From Vicugna pacos (Eukaryota; Chordata; Mammalia; Artiodactyla; Camelidae): DNA of 64,000 nt. The stretch is from positions 14,501,782-14,565,781 of the forward strand of contig NC_133010.1 in the NCBI RefSeq assembly GCF_048564905.1. The letters are read 5' to 3'. Shown here piece by piece: positions 23,581 through 34,257 of this stretch (within the stretch, counting starts at the first letter, position 1; each line of letters starts with the position of its first letter). The position numbers were made by a program, and so were the translations under genes. The notes below the pieces were generated by a model. That model worked only from the letters and a program-made list of their open reading frames with translations. It had not been told where the DNA came from and made no database searches.

Positions 23581-23844
23581 CAGTATTGCATCATAAAATG
23601 TCAGCCAGAGAACGATGGATCATGAGACCAGACAGGTCATGAAATGGAGAAATTCAGAATGCATCCATAGAAATACATTTTATGGAGGGAGGAGAATTTG
23701 ATAATTTGGCACTTAAGATAGTCAACTTTTTCTGTGATGTGGAGGATGAATTTTAGAGAAAGTGGAATGTAGAAAAAGAGAACATTTAAGGGGCTTCACT
23801 AATAATCTAGTGTGAGTCTTGTGAGACTGAATTGTGCCATTTTT

Positions 23845-24025
23845 ATTTTTCTTTAACCTAAATTTATTGAACACTTTCTTTATATCAGGCAATATCCTAA
23901 ATCCTGAGAATGGAAAGCTAAGCAGAATCAGACACATTTCCTATTCTCACAAATTTTACGGGATAACAAAGGAGACAGATTTTAACAAAATAGTTACATA
24001 GATCAGGAACTGCAAACAATAGGTC
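23845..24025 (-). repeat. LINE L2 3' end, minus strand
   Basis: 'aatttattgaacactttctt', 'tatatcaggcaatatcctaa' and 'acaaaggagacagattttaa' are the reverse of the L2 terminal region (attgagcacctactatgtgc, then ggagacagacaataaacaa). Confidence 0.65.
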
Positions 24026-24050
24026 TCAGGTCAAGTCTAGCCTTCAGCTT

Positions 24051-24507
24051 TGTTATGGGATTGAATTACATCCCCCTCAAAAGATGTAAATCTTAATCCC
24101 CAGTACCCAGAATGTGACCTGATTTGGAAATAGGGTCTTCACAGAGGTAATCATGTTAAAATTAAGTAATTAGAGCGGACCTTAATCCAATATGACTGCT
24201 GTCCTTCTGAAAAAGGGAAATTTGGACACAGATACATGCAAAGAGGAAGGTGATATGAAAACACACAGGTAAGAAAGGCCATGTGTCTGGAGCGACACAT
24301 TCACAGCCAAAGCAATCTGAGGGTGGGAGACACAGAAGCCAGAAGCAGCAATGAAGTCATCCTCCTTGGAAGTGCCAGAGAAAGTACAGCCCTATTTACA
24401 TATTGATTTCAAAATTCTAGCCTCCAGAAATGGGAAATGATAAATTTCCATTATGTTTGGCACAATTTTTCGCACTCTGTTATGGCATCCCTAGGAAACT
24501 AATAACA
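24051..24507 (+). repeat. Solitary LTR of an ERVL-MaLR-type element
   Basis: A complete-looking old LTR of about 457 bp that begins TGTTATGG and ends AATAACA. It carries the family landmarks 'gtgacctgatttggaaatag', 'aatccaatatgactgctgtc', 'gcctccagaaatgggaaatg' and 'tatggcatccctaggaaact'. No internal retroviral sequence accompanies it, so it is a solo LTR left by recombination, or an old non-autonomous copy. Eutherian in age and clearly diverged. No target-site duplication could be made out. The exact subfamily is uncertain. Confidence 0.8.
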
Positions 24508-24752
24508 ATGTTTTTGTAAATGTAGTTGTGCTGGAAAACAGCCCCATCAATTTTTTTTTAATTTACTCAACAGCAGAGTTAAGTACTTGTGACAATAACT
24601 ATAGGGTTGAGAAAATCTAAAATATGAACTAAATGGCCCTTTACAGAAAATGTTCACTGATCACTGGCATGAATGAATGTAAAATATCAACTGAAACACT
24701 AGAGAGAAATATGCTTGTAAAAGTGTACAAAAAGGGATAGGAGAATGGGGTA

Positions 24753-25809
24753 CAGTAGTCCACTCCCTTTATCCATGGTTTTGCTTCCATAGTTTCAGTT
24801 ATCTGCAGTTAACCATGGTCTAAAAATACCACATGAAAAAATTCCAGAAGTAAACTATTCATACGTTTTAAACTGTGCACCATTCCGAGTTGTCTGATGA
24901 AATCTTGCTCTGACTCAGACATGAATCATCTCTTTGTCTGGTGAGTCCTGCCCATTAGTCACTTAGTAGCTGCCTTGGTTATCAGATTGACTGTTGCAGT
25001 ATCGTAGTGCTTGTGTCCAAATAACCCTTGTTTTACTTAATGATGAACTCAAAGCTCAAGAACAGTGATGCCAGCAATTTGGATATGCCAAAGAGAAGCC
25101 AGAAAGTGCTTCCTTTTAAATCAAAGGGTGAAAGTTCTTGGCTTAATAAGGAAAGAAAAACAGTCCTATGCTGAGGTTGCTAAGATCTAAGGATAAGAAC
25201 AAATCTGCTATCTGTGAAATCATTAAAAAGGAAAAATAAATTTGTGGTAGTTTTGCTCCTGCACCTCAAACTGCAAAAATTATGGCCATACAGCTTAAGT
25301 GCTTAGTTAAGATGGAAAAAGCATTAAATTTGTGGATGGAAGACAGGAACAGAAAACATGTTCTACTTGGTGGTCAGAAAACACTGAGTCATACAAAGAC
25401 TTCATCAAAGGATCCCCTGAAATGAGCAACATCAAGTCATTTACTTGATGGGATAGTTACACACATTCAGGAATAGGAATTGGTTTGGAGTGAAAAATAT
25501 AAAAATTCCTGGAGAAGCTGTGGCAGGCGAAGAAGTTGCTGCCTCATTTCCTGCAGAGTTGAAGTTGATTAAAGATAGAGACCAGTCACACAATTTTTAT
25601 CACAGTATATTTTTATAATTGTTCTATTTTATGACTAGCTATTATTGTTAATCTCTTACTGTGCCTAATTTATAAATATAACTTTATCATAGGTATGTAT
25701 GTATGTATAGGAAAGAAAATAGTATACATAGAGTTCAGTACTATCTGTGATTTCAGGCATCCACTGAGGGACTTGGAATGTATCCTTTGTAGATAAGGGG
25801 AGACTATTG
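24753..25809 (+). mobile_element. Tigger1-type DNA transposon, internally deleted
   Basis: A pogo/Tigger-group (Tc1/mariner superfamily) element. The left terminal repeat starts CAGTAGTCC at 24753 after a TA. The right end 'gataaggggagactattg' is its diverged complement. A transposase N-terminus begins near 25043 (frame reading N-L-D-M-P-K-R, then K-V-L-P) but meets a stop about 43 codons in. Homology continues through the CENP-B-like DNA-binding region to about 25560. The catalytic DDE half is missing: at about 25570 the sequence jumps to the 3' untranslated part. Length is about 1.06 kb against roughly 2.4 kb for a full element. It is a dead, eutherian-wide fossil, but not retroviral. Confidence 0.9.
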
Positions 25810-25907
25810 TGTTGAGATAGAAAAGATCTCTGAAAGAGCCAAAGATTATTGAGCATTTACTAGGTGAAGGTGGTGGAGGATAGAGTCTAAGCATAGGGAA
25901 CAACACA

Positions 25908-26400
25908 TGTGTCTTAGCCAGAATTATCCCAAAGGAGAGTCTTTGAAGCAAATGTTTGCATGCAAATATTTTATTTAAGAAGTGATCCCAGAGAGCACCA
26001 GCAAGGGACTGGGGAGTGGAACAAAGAAGGAGGAAAATGCAAAGGTATACAATATGCTGTCCATTCCACAGAAGGCAACTAGTATGAAACCTTCTGAAAT
26101 GCATCTCAGAATGTTCTCTATGGGTACCCAAACATGGCACCAGAGAAGACCTTGGACAGGAAGTTAGAGATAACTGGCCAAGGCCAAGGCCAGCGCTAGG
26201 TGCTTTCAGACACACCTGTGGGAAGCAGACCAAGGCATGTGCTGACCTGGTCACTGAAGTGGATCCCACAAGGAGTGAAGTGGTGCACAAGTCGTACTTG
26301 CCACAATGTGTCCAGTGTGAAGCATCTACAGATCTGCAGCTGGAGGGAATATGGGACAACTGGGATATGGTGAAAATGGTTGGTGAGGCCACAGTATAGA
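25908..26400 (-). repeat. Possible solitary LTR fossil (ERVL/MaLR-like)
   Basis: The left edge 'tgtgtcttagccagaattat' and the following 'attttatttaagaagtgatc' and 'agagcaccagcaagggactg' read as the reverse complement of an old LTR 3' end. The right boundary is approximate. The same style of edge appears at 3925 and 56724. No duplication was identified. Broken and old. Confidence 0.45.
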
Positions 26401-26499
26401 AAGTAAGGTGGAGAGCAGTATCAAATGAAGCAAAGTAAGGCTGAAGAATTAGGTAAATGGCAGACAACATAGGGTTTTTTTTGTTCATCATATTAAGAA

Positions 26500-28640
26500 T
26501 TTTGTTTATTATCTAAGTCCAATATCGAGCCATTGAAAGAGTGAGAAAACTGACTAGAATTGGATTTTGGAGAGTCATCAGTAGGTTTAAAGACCACTGG
26601 CTCTAGGTAACCTTGGCCGTAGGCAGCCCGCTGTGGGGAAAGGATTAGAAAAGTGAAAGAGAGAACGAAAGGGAACCTTTCAGGAAGCTATCAAAGCTGG
26701 TTGACAGAGGGTAGTAGCTTGGTCTACAGTGGCAGGGATGGAGATAGAGAAAAACTGACATATTCAAAAGATATTTAGTGCTTAGTAGGGAAAATTATAG
26801 TACTTGATAATAGATTAGATTTTTTGGAAGTTGTAGCAAAGGACGTGTCAAGAATGGTAAACAAACATCCATCTTGTGGAAACTGATGAATGCTGGTGCC
26901 AGTCATTGACAAGGAAACCACAGGAAGGACCAGATTTAATATAGAATCTTGAGATACCTTTAAGACATCTAAATCACTATGTCAGCTAGGCTGGTGAACA
27001 TATAAATCTGGTGCTCAGAAGAATAGAATGGGTTGGAAAGAGAAACTGGGAAATTATCTGCATAAAGAAAATGATTACAACTATGGCTGGGGCTGAAACT
27101 GACCAGAGAAATTATAGAATGAGAAAAGAAGAAGGGTTGGAGCACTTCATGAGAAATGCTGTTATTGATGACCAGACAGAGAAGGGTAAGTTCGCAGAAC
27201 AAATCACAAAGAGGCAGATAGGAAAAGAGTGGTGAGAGAACACAAATCCGAGCCACATTCGTGTGATAAAGACAGTAGATCTGAAAACTGACTAGAATTG
27301 TGGGTGAGCTCAAGAGAGAAAAGAAGAATGACTCTCCATGTTCTAGTTTGTGTGAGTGTGTGGACGACGGCTGAGCCAGAAAGAGGATGAGATGAATTTT
27401 CAAAATTTAGAACTTGAGGTGGCTGGGAGGCATTTAAATGCACATACCTAAACATGCTATTACTAAGATCAGCTTTTGCATATATAATACTTGTAATGTG
27501 CGAGGTATTAGTCAAAGCATTTTCTGTATATTAATGCCTTAAATATCAGAACAGGTACTACTATTGCCCCCATTTTACACATGAGGAAACAGAAGCTCAG
27601 AGATGTTCAGTAGTCTGCCCAGAATCACACAGCTACTAAGTAGTGGAGCCAGAATTTAAACACAGAAAATCTGGCTGAAGAACATTCTCTCTTAATCGTT
27701 GTGTTAATTGCTTTTACTATGTACATCAAAAGATAGAGTAGAAATATAATCTGAATATATAAATGTAGCAGTATCCACTATAGGTTGGCATTAAAACCTT
27801 AACAGAAAAAGAGGAAGCGTGAATAAAATAAAAAGAGTTGTTGATAAAAAGAACCTTGGAAGAAAAAGTAATTTGTAAAGATGGAAGCATGTATTTTAAA
27901 AAACGAAGAGACAGAATAGGGATTACTGAAGGAGTACAAGGAAAACCAGAAGTATAGAGACTAACAGAAGCCAAGGATATAAAGAATATTTAGAAGGCAG
28001 TGACAAAGTAGCAAATGCTGTTAGCAATGTCTAGCAAAGTTAGGATAAATACATTATATATTTACGGGTTGTGGGAATCAGGACATCTCTGGTGACCTCA
28101 GAAGTGCTACTTTGTTAATGTGGTAGTGATAAAAGCTAAATTACTAGATTTAGTTGAGTGAAAGTGAGATGAGAGGGTGAAGACAGTAAACATACTTTCT
28201 TCTTGCAGACATTTGCATGAGGAGGCAAAGAGATTTTTAGGAGTATAAAGTGGGCACATAATTAAGAGAGAGAGATTTCTTGAAAGATAAAATAGAGATT
28301 TGGAGATGTTTACAGATTACAAAGGGAACAGCTAGAAAGGGTACAGGACTGATGGAACAAAGCACTGGAAAAAGGCAAAAGATGGAAGGTCTTGATGCGA
28401 AAGACACTAGTGAGTAAATCATGTTACTATGGAGCAAATCACATTATTCTCTGACATTTTCAAGTGGGATCAGGGGTAAGGATGCTGATAGAATAGATTT
28501 TCTAAGTTTTAAAGGAAAGAATATTAGAGAGATTATAATTTTTATGTTGTCTGCTAAATGCAAAGTTGGTAGAGAATGAAATAACTTTAGAGGAGAAGTG
28601 AATTTCTGGAATACTTGAAATAAATAAAAAAGCAAGATAA
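26500..28640 (-). repeat. Long LINE L2, minus strand (first half of nested stack)
   Basis: An extended purine-rich plus strand that mirrors the L2 coding and 3' region. Antisense landmarks include 'cattgaaagagtgagaaaac', 'agaccactggctctaggtaa' and 'agatgttcagtagtctgccc' (the last belongs to a MIR inside it). On the minus strand, codons at 27053-27064 read Y-A-D-N in the context H-F-L-Y-A-D-N, matching the reverse-transcriptase catalytic box (YADD) of the CR1/L2 clade with the second aspartate changed. The L2 resumes beyond the L1 insertion, at about 30895-31480. Confidence 0.7.
27485..27705 (+). repeat. MIR SINE
   Basis: 'ctattgcccccattttacac', 'atgaggaaacagaagctcag' and 'atcacacagctactaagtag' give a near-full MIR core and 3' half. 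It interrupts the minus-strand L2. The best-preserved MIR in the window. Confidence 0.9.
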
Positions 28641-28904
28641 ATAAGAATAAATAAAATGACTGAATGGCCAGCTAAAACTGTAAGTGAAACACACTGCAGT
28701 TTTACTGGTGCTAATCTATATATCAGCTTAAGTCTAAACTATGTACTAGCATTCAATACCTTGGGGATAGGTAGTGAAAAAATGAGACTGTATAGTTGAT
28801 TCAAAGGACCCCAAACTGGAGTTTTGCTGCTTAGGTGCAAAAATAAATAAATTAGTAAATAATTAACTTATTAAATAAATAAAGTTATAAGAAAGTGCAA
28901 AGTA
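28641..28904. other. A-rich sequence between L2 and L1
   Basis: Unassigned, with (AAAT)n-like patches at about 28840-28880. It may be diverged L2 or part of the L1 target. Confidence 0.4.
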
Positions 28905-29051
28905 TACAGAAATCTGTGACATTTCTATATATTAATAATAAATTATCAGAAAGAGAAATTAAGCAAACAATTCCATTTACAACTGCATTTAAAAAAAAAA
29001 AACCTAGGAATAAATTTAACCAAGGAGGTGAAAGATCTCTACACTGAAAAG

Positions 29052-29062
29052 TGTAAGACACT
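29052..29062. repeat. SINE target-site duplication, left copy
   Basis: tgtaagacact, identical to 29206-29216. Both lie within L1 ORF2 sequence. Confidence 0.95.
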
Positions 29063-29205
29063 AAGGGAGAAAGGCATATCTCAAGTGGTAGAGCGCATGC
29101 TGAGCATGTATGAGGTCCTGGGTTCAATCCCCAGTACCTCCTCCAAGAATAAATAAATAAGGTAATTACCTCTCCCCACCAAATAAAACCCAAAGAAAAC
29201 AAAAC
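29063..29205 (+). mobile_element. Camelid vic-1-type tRNA-derived SINE
   Basis: About 143 bp. The head is tRNA-like (A-box region 'tatctcaagtggtagagcgc', B box GGTTCAATCCC at 29121-29131, then 'ccagtacctcct'). It is followed by an (AATA)n-like segment, 'ggtaattacctctccccacc' and an A-rich tail. The body matches tRNA-Ala, with 'gctgagcatg' in the anticodon-arm position. Eleven-base identical duplications flank it, so it was inserted by L1-type machinery into the older L1. This SINE is the main evidence for a camelid host. The minus-strand frame at 28885-29325 that reads through it is an artefact. Confidence 0.95.
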
Positions 29206-29216
29206 TGTAAGACACT
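29206..29216. repeat. SINE target-site duplication, right copy
   Basis: tgtaagacact, identical to 29052-29062. Confidence 0.95.
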
Positions 29217-29292
29217 GATAAACTGAAGAAGACACACAAAAAATGGAGACATTCTGTACTTGTGGATTGGAAGGATTAATATTGTTAAAAGT

Positions 29293-29363
29293 GTCCATAC
29301 TACCCAAAGTGGGCATTTTTAACAATACTACATTTTTAACATACTACTTTGGGTAGTATGGAC
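29293..29363. repeat. 18-bp perfect inverted repeat inside L1
   Basis: gtccatactacccaaagt (29293-29310) and its exact complement actttgggtagtatggac (29346-29363), separated by 35 bp. The usual L1 sequence between 'cccaaag' and 'caatccct' is replaced by inverted copies of the neighbouring bases, including two partial copies of the upstream 'attgttaaaa' segment. It reads as a template-switch event rather than an original L1 feature. Confidence 0.9.
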
Positions 29364-30894
29364 AATCCCTCTCAAAATTTCAATGGCATTTTTCACAGAA
29401 CTAGAACTAATAATTCTAAAATCTGTATGGAACTAAAAAGATCCTGAATAGCTAAAATAATCTTGTGAAAGAAAGAAAGTGGAGGTGTCATACTCCCTGG
29501 TTTCAAATTATACTATAAATCTATAATAATCAAAACAGTATGGTACTGACTCAAAATCAGACACACAGATCAATGGAACAGAATTGAGAGCCCAGAGATA
29601 AACCCATACATGTATGGACAATTAATCTACCACAAAGGAGCAAATAACACACAACGGAGAAAGCCTCTTCAATTCGTGTTGGGAAAACTGAATAGCCACT
29701 TGCAAAATAATTAAACAAGACCACTGTCTTAAACCATACACAAAAATTTACTCAAAATGGATTAAAGACTTGAATGTAAGTTCTGAAACCATAAAATTCC
29801 TATAAAAAATGTGGGCAGTAACCTCACTGACATCAGAGTGATGTTTTTGTTGATCTGACTCCAAAGGCAAGGGCAACAAAAGCAAAAACAAACTAAAAAC
29901 TCTTCACATTGAAGGAAACCATTATCAAAATGAAAAGGAAAACTACTGAATGGGAGAAGATATTTGCAAATGATATATTCAATAAGGGGTTAATATCCAA
30001 GATGTATAAAGAACTCATACAATTCAGTAAGAAACCAAACACCCAATTAAAAATGGGCAGAGAATCTGAATACACATTTTTCCAAAGAAGACATACAGAG
30101 GGCCAAGAGCCACATGGAAAGATGCTCAACATCACTAATTATCAAGAAAATGCGATTCAAAATTACAATGAGATGCCACCCCGAACCCATCAGAATGACT
30201 AACAGACAGGACAAGAAACAACAAATGTTAGAGAGGATATAGAGAAAAGGGAAACTTTGTACACTGTGGTGGGACTATAAATTGGTGCAGTCACTATGGA
30301 AAAAAGTACAGAGATTCCTAAAAAAATAAGAAGAGAACTACATTTTATTCCACTTCTGGAATTCCACTTCTGGGTATTTACCTTAAGAACACAAAAACAT
30401 TAATTTGGAAAGATACATGCACCGCTATATCCATTGCAGCATTATTTACAATAGCCAAGATATGGAAACAACCTGAGTGTCCATTGATAAATGACTGGAT
30501 AAAGAAAATGTGGTGTATATATACAATGGAATGCCACTCAACTGTAAAAAGAATAAAATCCTGTCATTTGCAAAAACATGGATGGAATTTGAGGGTTTTA
30601 CGCTAAGTGAAGTAAGTCAGACAGAGAAAGACAAATAGCATACAATCTCACTCATATGTGGAATCTAAAGCAAAACAAATGAACAAATATAGCAAAAACA
30701 AACACAGATACAGAGAGCAGATTGGTTATTAATAGACGGGAAGAGGGTTGAGGGATGAGCAAAATGGGTGAAAAGGGTCAATTGTATGATGATGGATGGT
30801 AACTAGACTTGTGGTGGTGATAACATCGTAGTGTATGTAGATGTTGAACTATAATGCTGTACACCTGGAACATGTAATAAAAAAGAAAATACAA

Positions 30895-31480
30895 GGTATT
30901 GTTCAGAGTTTAGTTCAGGTGCTCAATCACAGATTCTAACAGAGAGAAGACAGAATAAGATCTAAATGGCTATATTGGACCTGGATAAAAACCAGGCAAC
31001 CTAGAGCCTGGAAACTTCTGAATTGATAAATAGATTTGTTGGGAGTAATAAAGTTGTGCAAGTGGAGGTATGGTAAAAGAATAGGGTATTGGAGTTGAAG
31101 ATTTCTGTAGTGCTTTAGTTCTATTAATTGAAAGAAAAACGGCAGAGTTATGAGTAATGAGGGGAGAATGGAGGTGGCTAAAGGCTGGAGATGACTCATT
31201 ACATTAAAAAGATCTAGGCTTTGAATTATGGTGTTTGGAAGCTACTGTTTCACAGAGTGGATCAGCAGGGAGAATGAGTAATGGTTCTGGGTCTCCGAAG
31301 AGGATGGTTTGACTTGCGTTGGAATTTTTTCAAAACTTTGAAAGGTGTGCAGAAAGGAAAAAGGAAAAGAAGCTACATGGTATAATGTGTTTACATATTT
31401 CAAGGCACAACAAGATGCAGGATAAATGAAGGAAAAGATGCAAACGAACAACTTTTTCATTATACGAAATAATAGCCCTT
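30895..31480 (-). repeat. LINE L2, minus strand (second half of nested stack)
   Basis: After the L1 tail the purine-rich antisense-L2 texture resumes ('ttcagagtttagttcaggtg', 'ggagaatggaggtggctaaa'). Assignment rests on texture and continuity with 26500-28640. Confidence 0.5.
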
Positions 31481-31855
31481 CTTCTTTGAGAATTATTTTT
31501 TAAAACAAAGCCAAGTACATTTTCTGCTGTATCTTTAGGTGGAGTTAAACCTCCTCATAACAGGAAAATACAAAAAGCCCCAAACTTAAACCCAAATAAC
31601 TCATACTCTGGAATGCCAAAGCAGAATATATTTAATATATTTATTTTTATAATTGTCTAAAATGGGTGATGGTAATTTAAAAAATTATTTTTACACAAGA
31701 CATACTTGAGCTCTGGACCTACCCCTTCAGCACATCAATAAACTGATCTGGGACAGTTTTCTGAGAAATGTCCCATAATAAGTGAGAATATTTCCTGTAA
31801 TCTCTATGGAAGATGATAGAAAAATCCCATTTGTTGTTACTAATATTATTATTAC

Positions 31856-31889
<34 letters not shown>

Positions 31890-33505
31890 TGTGATTCTCT
31901 AATGAAGAAAGACAAAGCAAGCATGGAATTAAAGTCTTGGTACAAGGATTCAAATTATATTAAAAATTCAAAGAAAAGAATTGGGCAACCTACACGGTAG
32001 AAAAATAATTTCTTTCAAAATCTTTAAAATACTCTTGCTTTTTATTAGCCCCAAATTAATTTAGCTTAAATAGCATGAACAAATCGTTCTACATTAGTTG
32101 TGGTTATTAACTGATGCTGATTCTTTGTGTTTTAATTTATGAATATTTTATAAGTAAAACAAGATAAGAGAAATATACTAGCATTAATTTTACTCTTCAA
32201 AAATCTAATTTTTCTTTCTTTTCTTTCTTGGTAAGGTCTTATTTCCATTCTTTGCAATACATCTTCAAATCTGTTAAAAAAAAAAAGTCACTACCCTAGA
32301 ATGGCTGGTGAATGGCTTGAGCTGTGTAGTATATAATCAGACACTGCCCATTTTATGGTTTTATTTTACAGAGAAATATTTTTAAGAGAATATATAATGA
32401 GTCTCCCTTTTAAATCATTTTCTCCACACGAATGCAGAGTTCTATTCAAAATAGAAACTGTGTGTGTATCATGTCTGAAAGCGTGGTGTGTTTAAGGAGA
32501 CCAGACATAACAAGAAATCAGGGAGCTAATTATAAATCATTCATTAAAACTCTATCAATCAGAAGAGGTAATTCTTCTGCCAGGGGGGATTTCTAATTTT
32601 TCCACAAGTGGCCCACTTATAATAAAGACTAAATAAACAAACATTCTGAATAGATACATAAATTATTAAACATATTTTCAACAAGAAAAATGAATAAGGG
32701 ATGCTAATATGCTTATAAATCGCCACAGTCCCCTGGTGCCACACATAAGTAATCACATAGCTCAGGGGGCATTGTGCCTCTACAAAATTGGAACCAGAGC
32801 TAGTAATTTTTCTCTAAATTCTCCCCAACTTTGAAAATAAGAATAATTAAGCAATGTAAAGAATTCTAGAATCTAAGACTGTATGAATAATAGATTTTAA
32901 GGGGAGATGAATAAGGAAGTTATGAAGAAAGGGAAATATGACATAAAATGAGTCCAAAGGAATTGAGGCTGCAGTCATTCAAGCTAAAAGGGCTAAAATT
33001 AGCCCAATAGTATTTATCTAACATTCTTTTAACTGTATCACAATTCAAACCATTATTTTTAAAGTATAATAATTACCTCTTAAAATGTTTAAAATGTTAC
33101 CTCTAACAGGTAAACCCTGAAACTCCATGGCTAAACACAAGAGCATTTCCACCCTCACACACAGCCCAAGGCATTTAGGGACCCAAGCTGTTTAAAACTC
33201 TGTTAACTTCAGTGCATTTGTTACATTCCCAGTCACCCTCTAAATTGAGACAAGAATAAGAGAGAGAAAGAGCATGGAGTCCTGTGGGCTAAGACTAAAA
33301 GGAGCGTTTATCACATCCACCCATATGTAACTGGCCAAAGCTCAGACACATGATCACAGCTAACTGCAGGAGAAAGTGGGAAATGTAATCACATTCTCGC
33401 AAGGAAAGAGAAACGTGTTTGGTACCTAGCTAGCCAGCATCTGCCATCTACATACGTGTAGGAAGGTTTTTAAAAGTGTGAGAGTTGTTAGGCCTTTTTA
33501 ATTGA
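31481..33505. other. Unique AT-rich DNA with an (ATT)n array
   Basis: No gene or transposon was recognised apart from the trinucleotide array at 31841-31890. Confidence 0.45.
31841..31890. repeat. (ATT)n trinucleotide microsatellite
   Basis: About 50 bp of ATT/TTA units with one interruption (attactatt). It creates the poly-isoleucine runs in the 72-codon frames on both strands, which are not genes. Confidence 0.95.
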
Positions 33506-33507
33506 AA

Positions 33508-33665
33508 AGGTCTCTTCTCAAACTTCAGTGAACATACAAATCATTTGGAGATCTTGGTAAACACAGATTATGGTTCAGTGGGTCTGAAGAGAGGCCTGAG
33601 AGTCTAATTTCTGATAGGTTCCCAGGTGATACTGCTACTGCTGGTTCACAGATCTCAGGAGCAAA
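33508..33665 (+). repeat. MER5A (hAT-Charlie MITE)
   Basis: 'cttctcaaacttcagtgaac', 'acaaatcatttggagatctt', 'ggttcagtgggtctgaagag' and 'tcccaggtgatactgctact' follow MER5A in order. It is a short non-autonomous DNA transposon of eutherian age, nearly full length. Confidence 0.88.
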
Positions 33666-34215
33666 ACAACCATCATTATGTGAAAACAAACCCCTAACTA
33701 ACAGACAAAAACGCAGACTCAGAGAGATGAAGTTTAAGCCCTGTAGCCATCTTGCTGTTTTTCTTGGAATACATATTCCCTCTCTGTGCCCTGATTCAGC
33801 TAAGTAAATTGACTTTAATAATATATAGGCCCTCCAAAGCACACAGAAATCTGGAGATTTATGAGATAATATCTGCAAAATGCTGTGGCCTCCTTGGGGA
33901 AGAGGTATTAGAAATATACTAGATATTATATGGTTATTAGCTTGTCATCAGCTGGAAGGAAAGAATGTCCTATTGGGGAAGGATGTTGCATGTTTCTCCA
34001 TGTTGTTGAAAACCTGTGCAAAGAAGAGGAGCCCTTTTTCCTTTTTCCTGAAAAATGGATCATTTTTGCTATTATTGTTTCCATTATTCGATTTTGACAT
34101 TTTCTACTGAGGCATAAAACAATCCAACCATAGTAAACATAGAATCATACCAAGAGTCACAGAAATGTGATGATTTGTTTAGCTTCATAACATACTAATA
34201 GAATAGGACTTAAGA

Positions 34216-34257
<42 letters not shown>

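Larger units (their letters stand above)
28905..30893 (+). mobile_element. 5'-truncated L1 retrotransposon, plus strand
   Basis: Contains the C-terminal part of ORF2 ('aaacctaggaataaatttaa', 'tggtactgactcaaaatcag', 'ccattgcagcattatttaca', 'tggaatgccactcaactgta') and the 3' untranslated region, ending at an A-rich tail near 30880-30893. It is interrupted by a SINE at 29063-29205 and by a fold-back rearrangement at about 29293-29363. A 13-base duplication (attccacttctgg at 30347 and 30361) is a further small lesion. The frame is broken throughout and the 5' portion is missing. No clear target-site duplication was found. Confidence 0.93.

Noticed and set aside
24051-24507. Full endogenous retrovirus
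   Set aside because: Only an LTR is present; no internal retroviral region flanks it on either side.
25670-26491. 273-residue protein-coding gene on the minus strand
   Set aside because: It spans parts of two unrelated mobile-element remnants, has no domain, and has a composition typical of translated non-coding DNA. Kept only as a low-interest observation.
29063-29136. tRNA-Ala gene
   Set aside because: The tRNA-like head continues directly into the SINE tail and is bracketed by target-site duplications. The A box and acceptor stem are degraded, so it is a retroposon, not a functional tRNA gene.
28885-29325. 146-residue minus-strand frame
   Set aside because: It reads through the reverse complement of a SINE and the surrounding L1.
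33525-33878. 117-residue minus-strand frame
   Set aside because: About 40% of it is MER5A sequence and the remainder shows no domain or splice signal.
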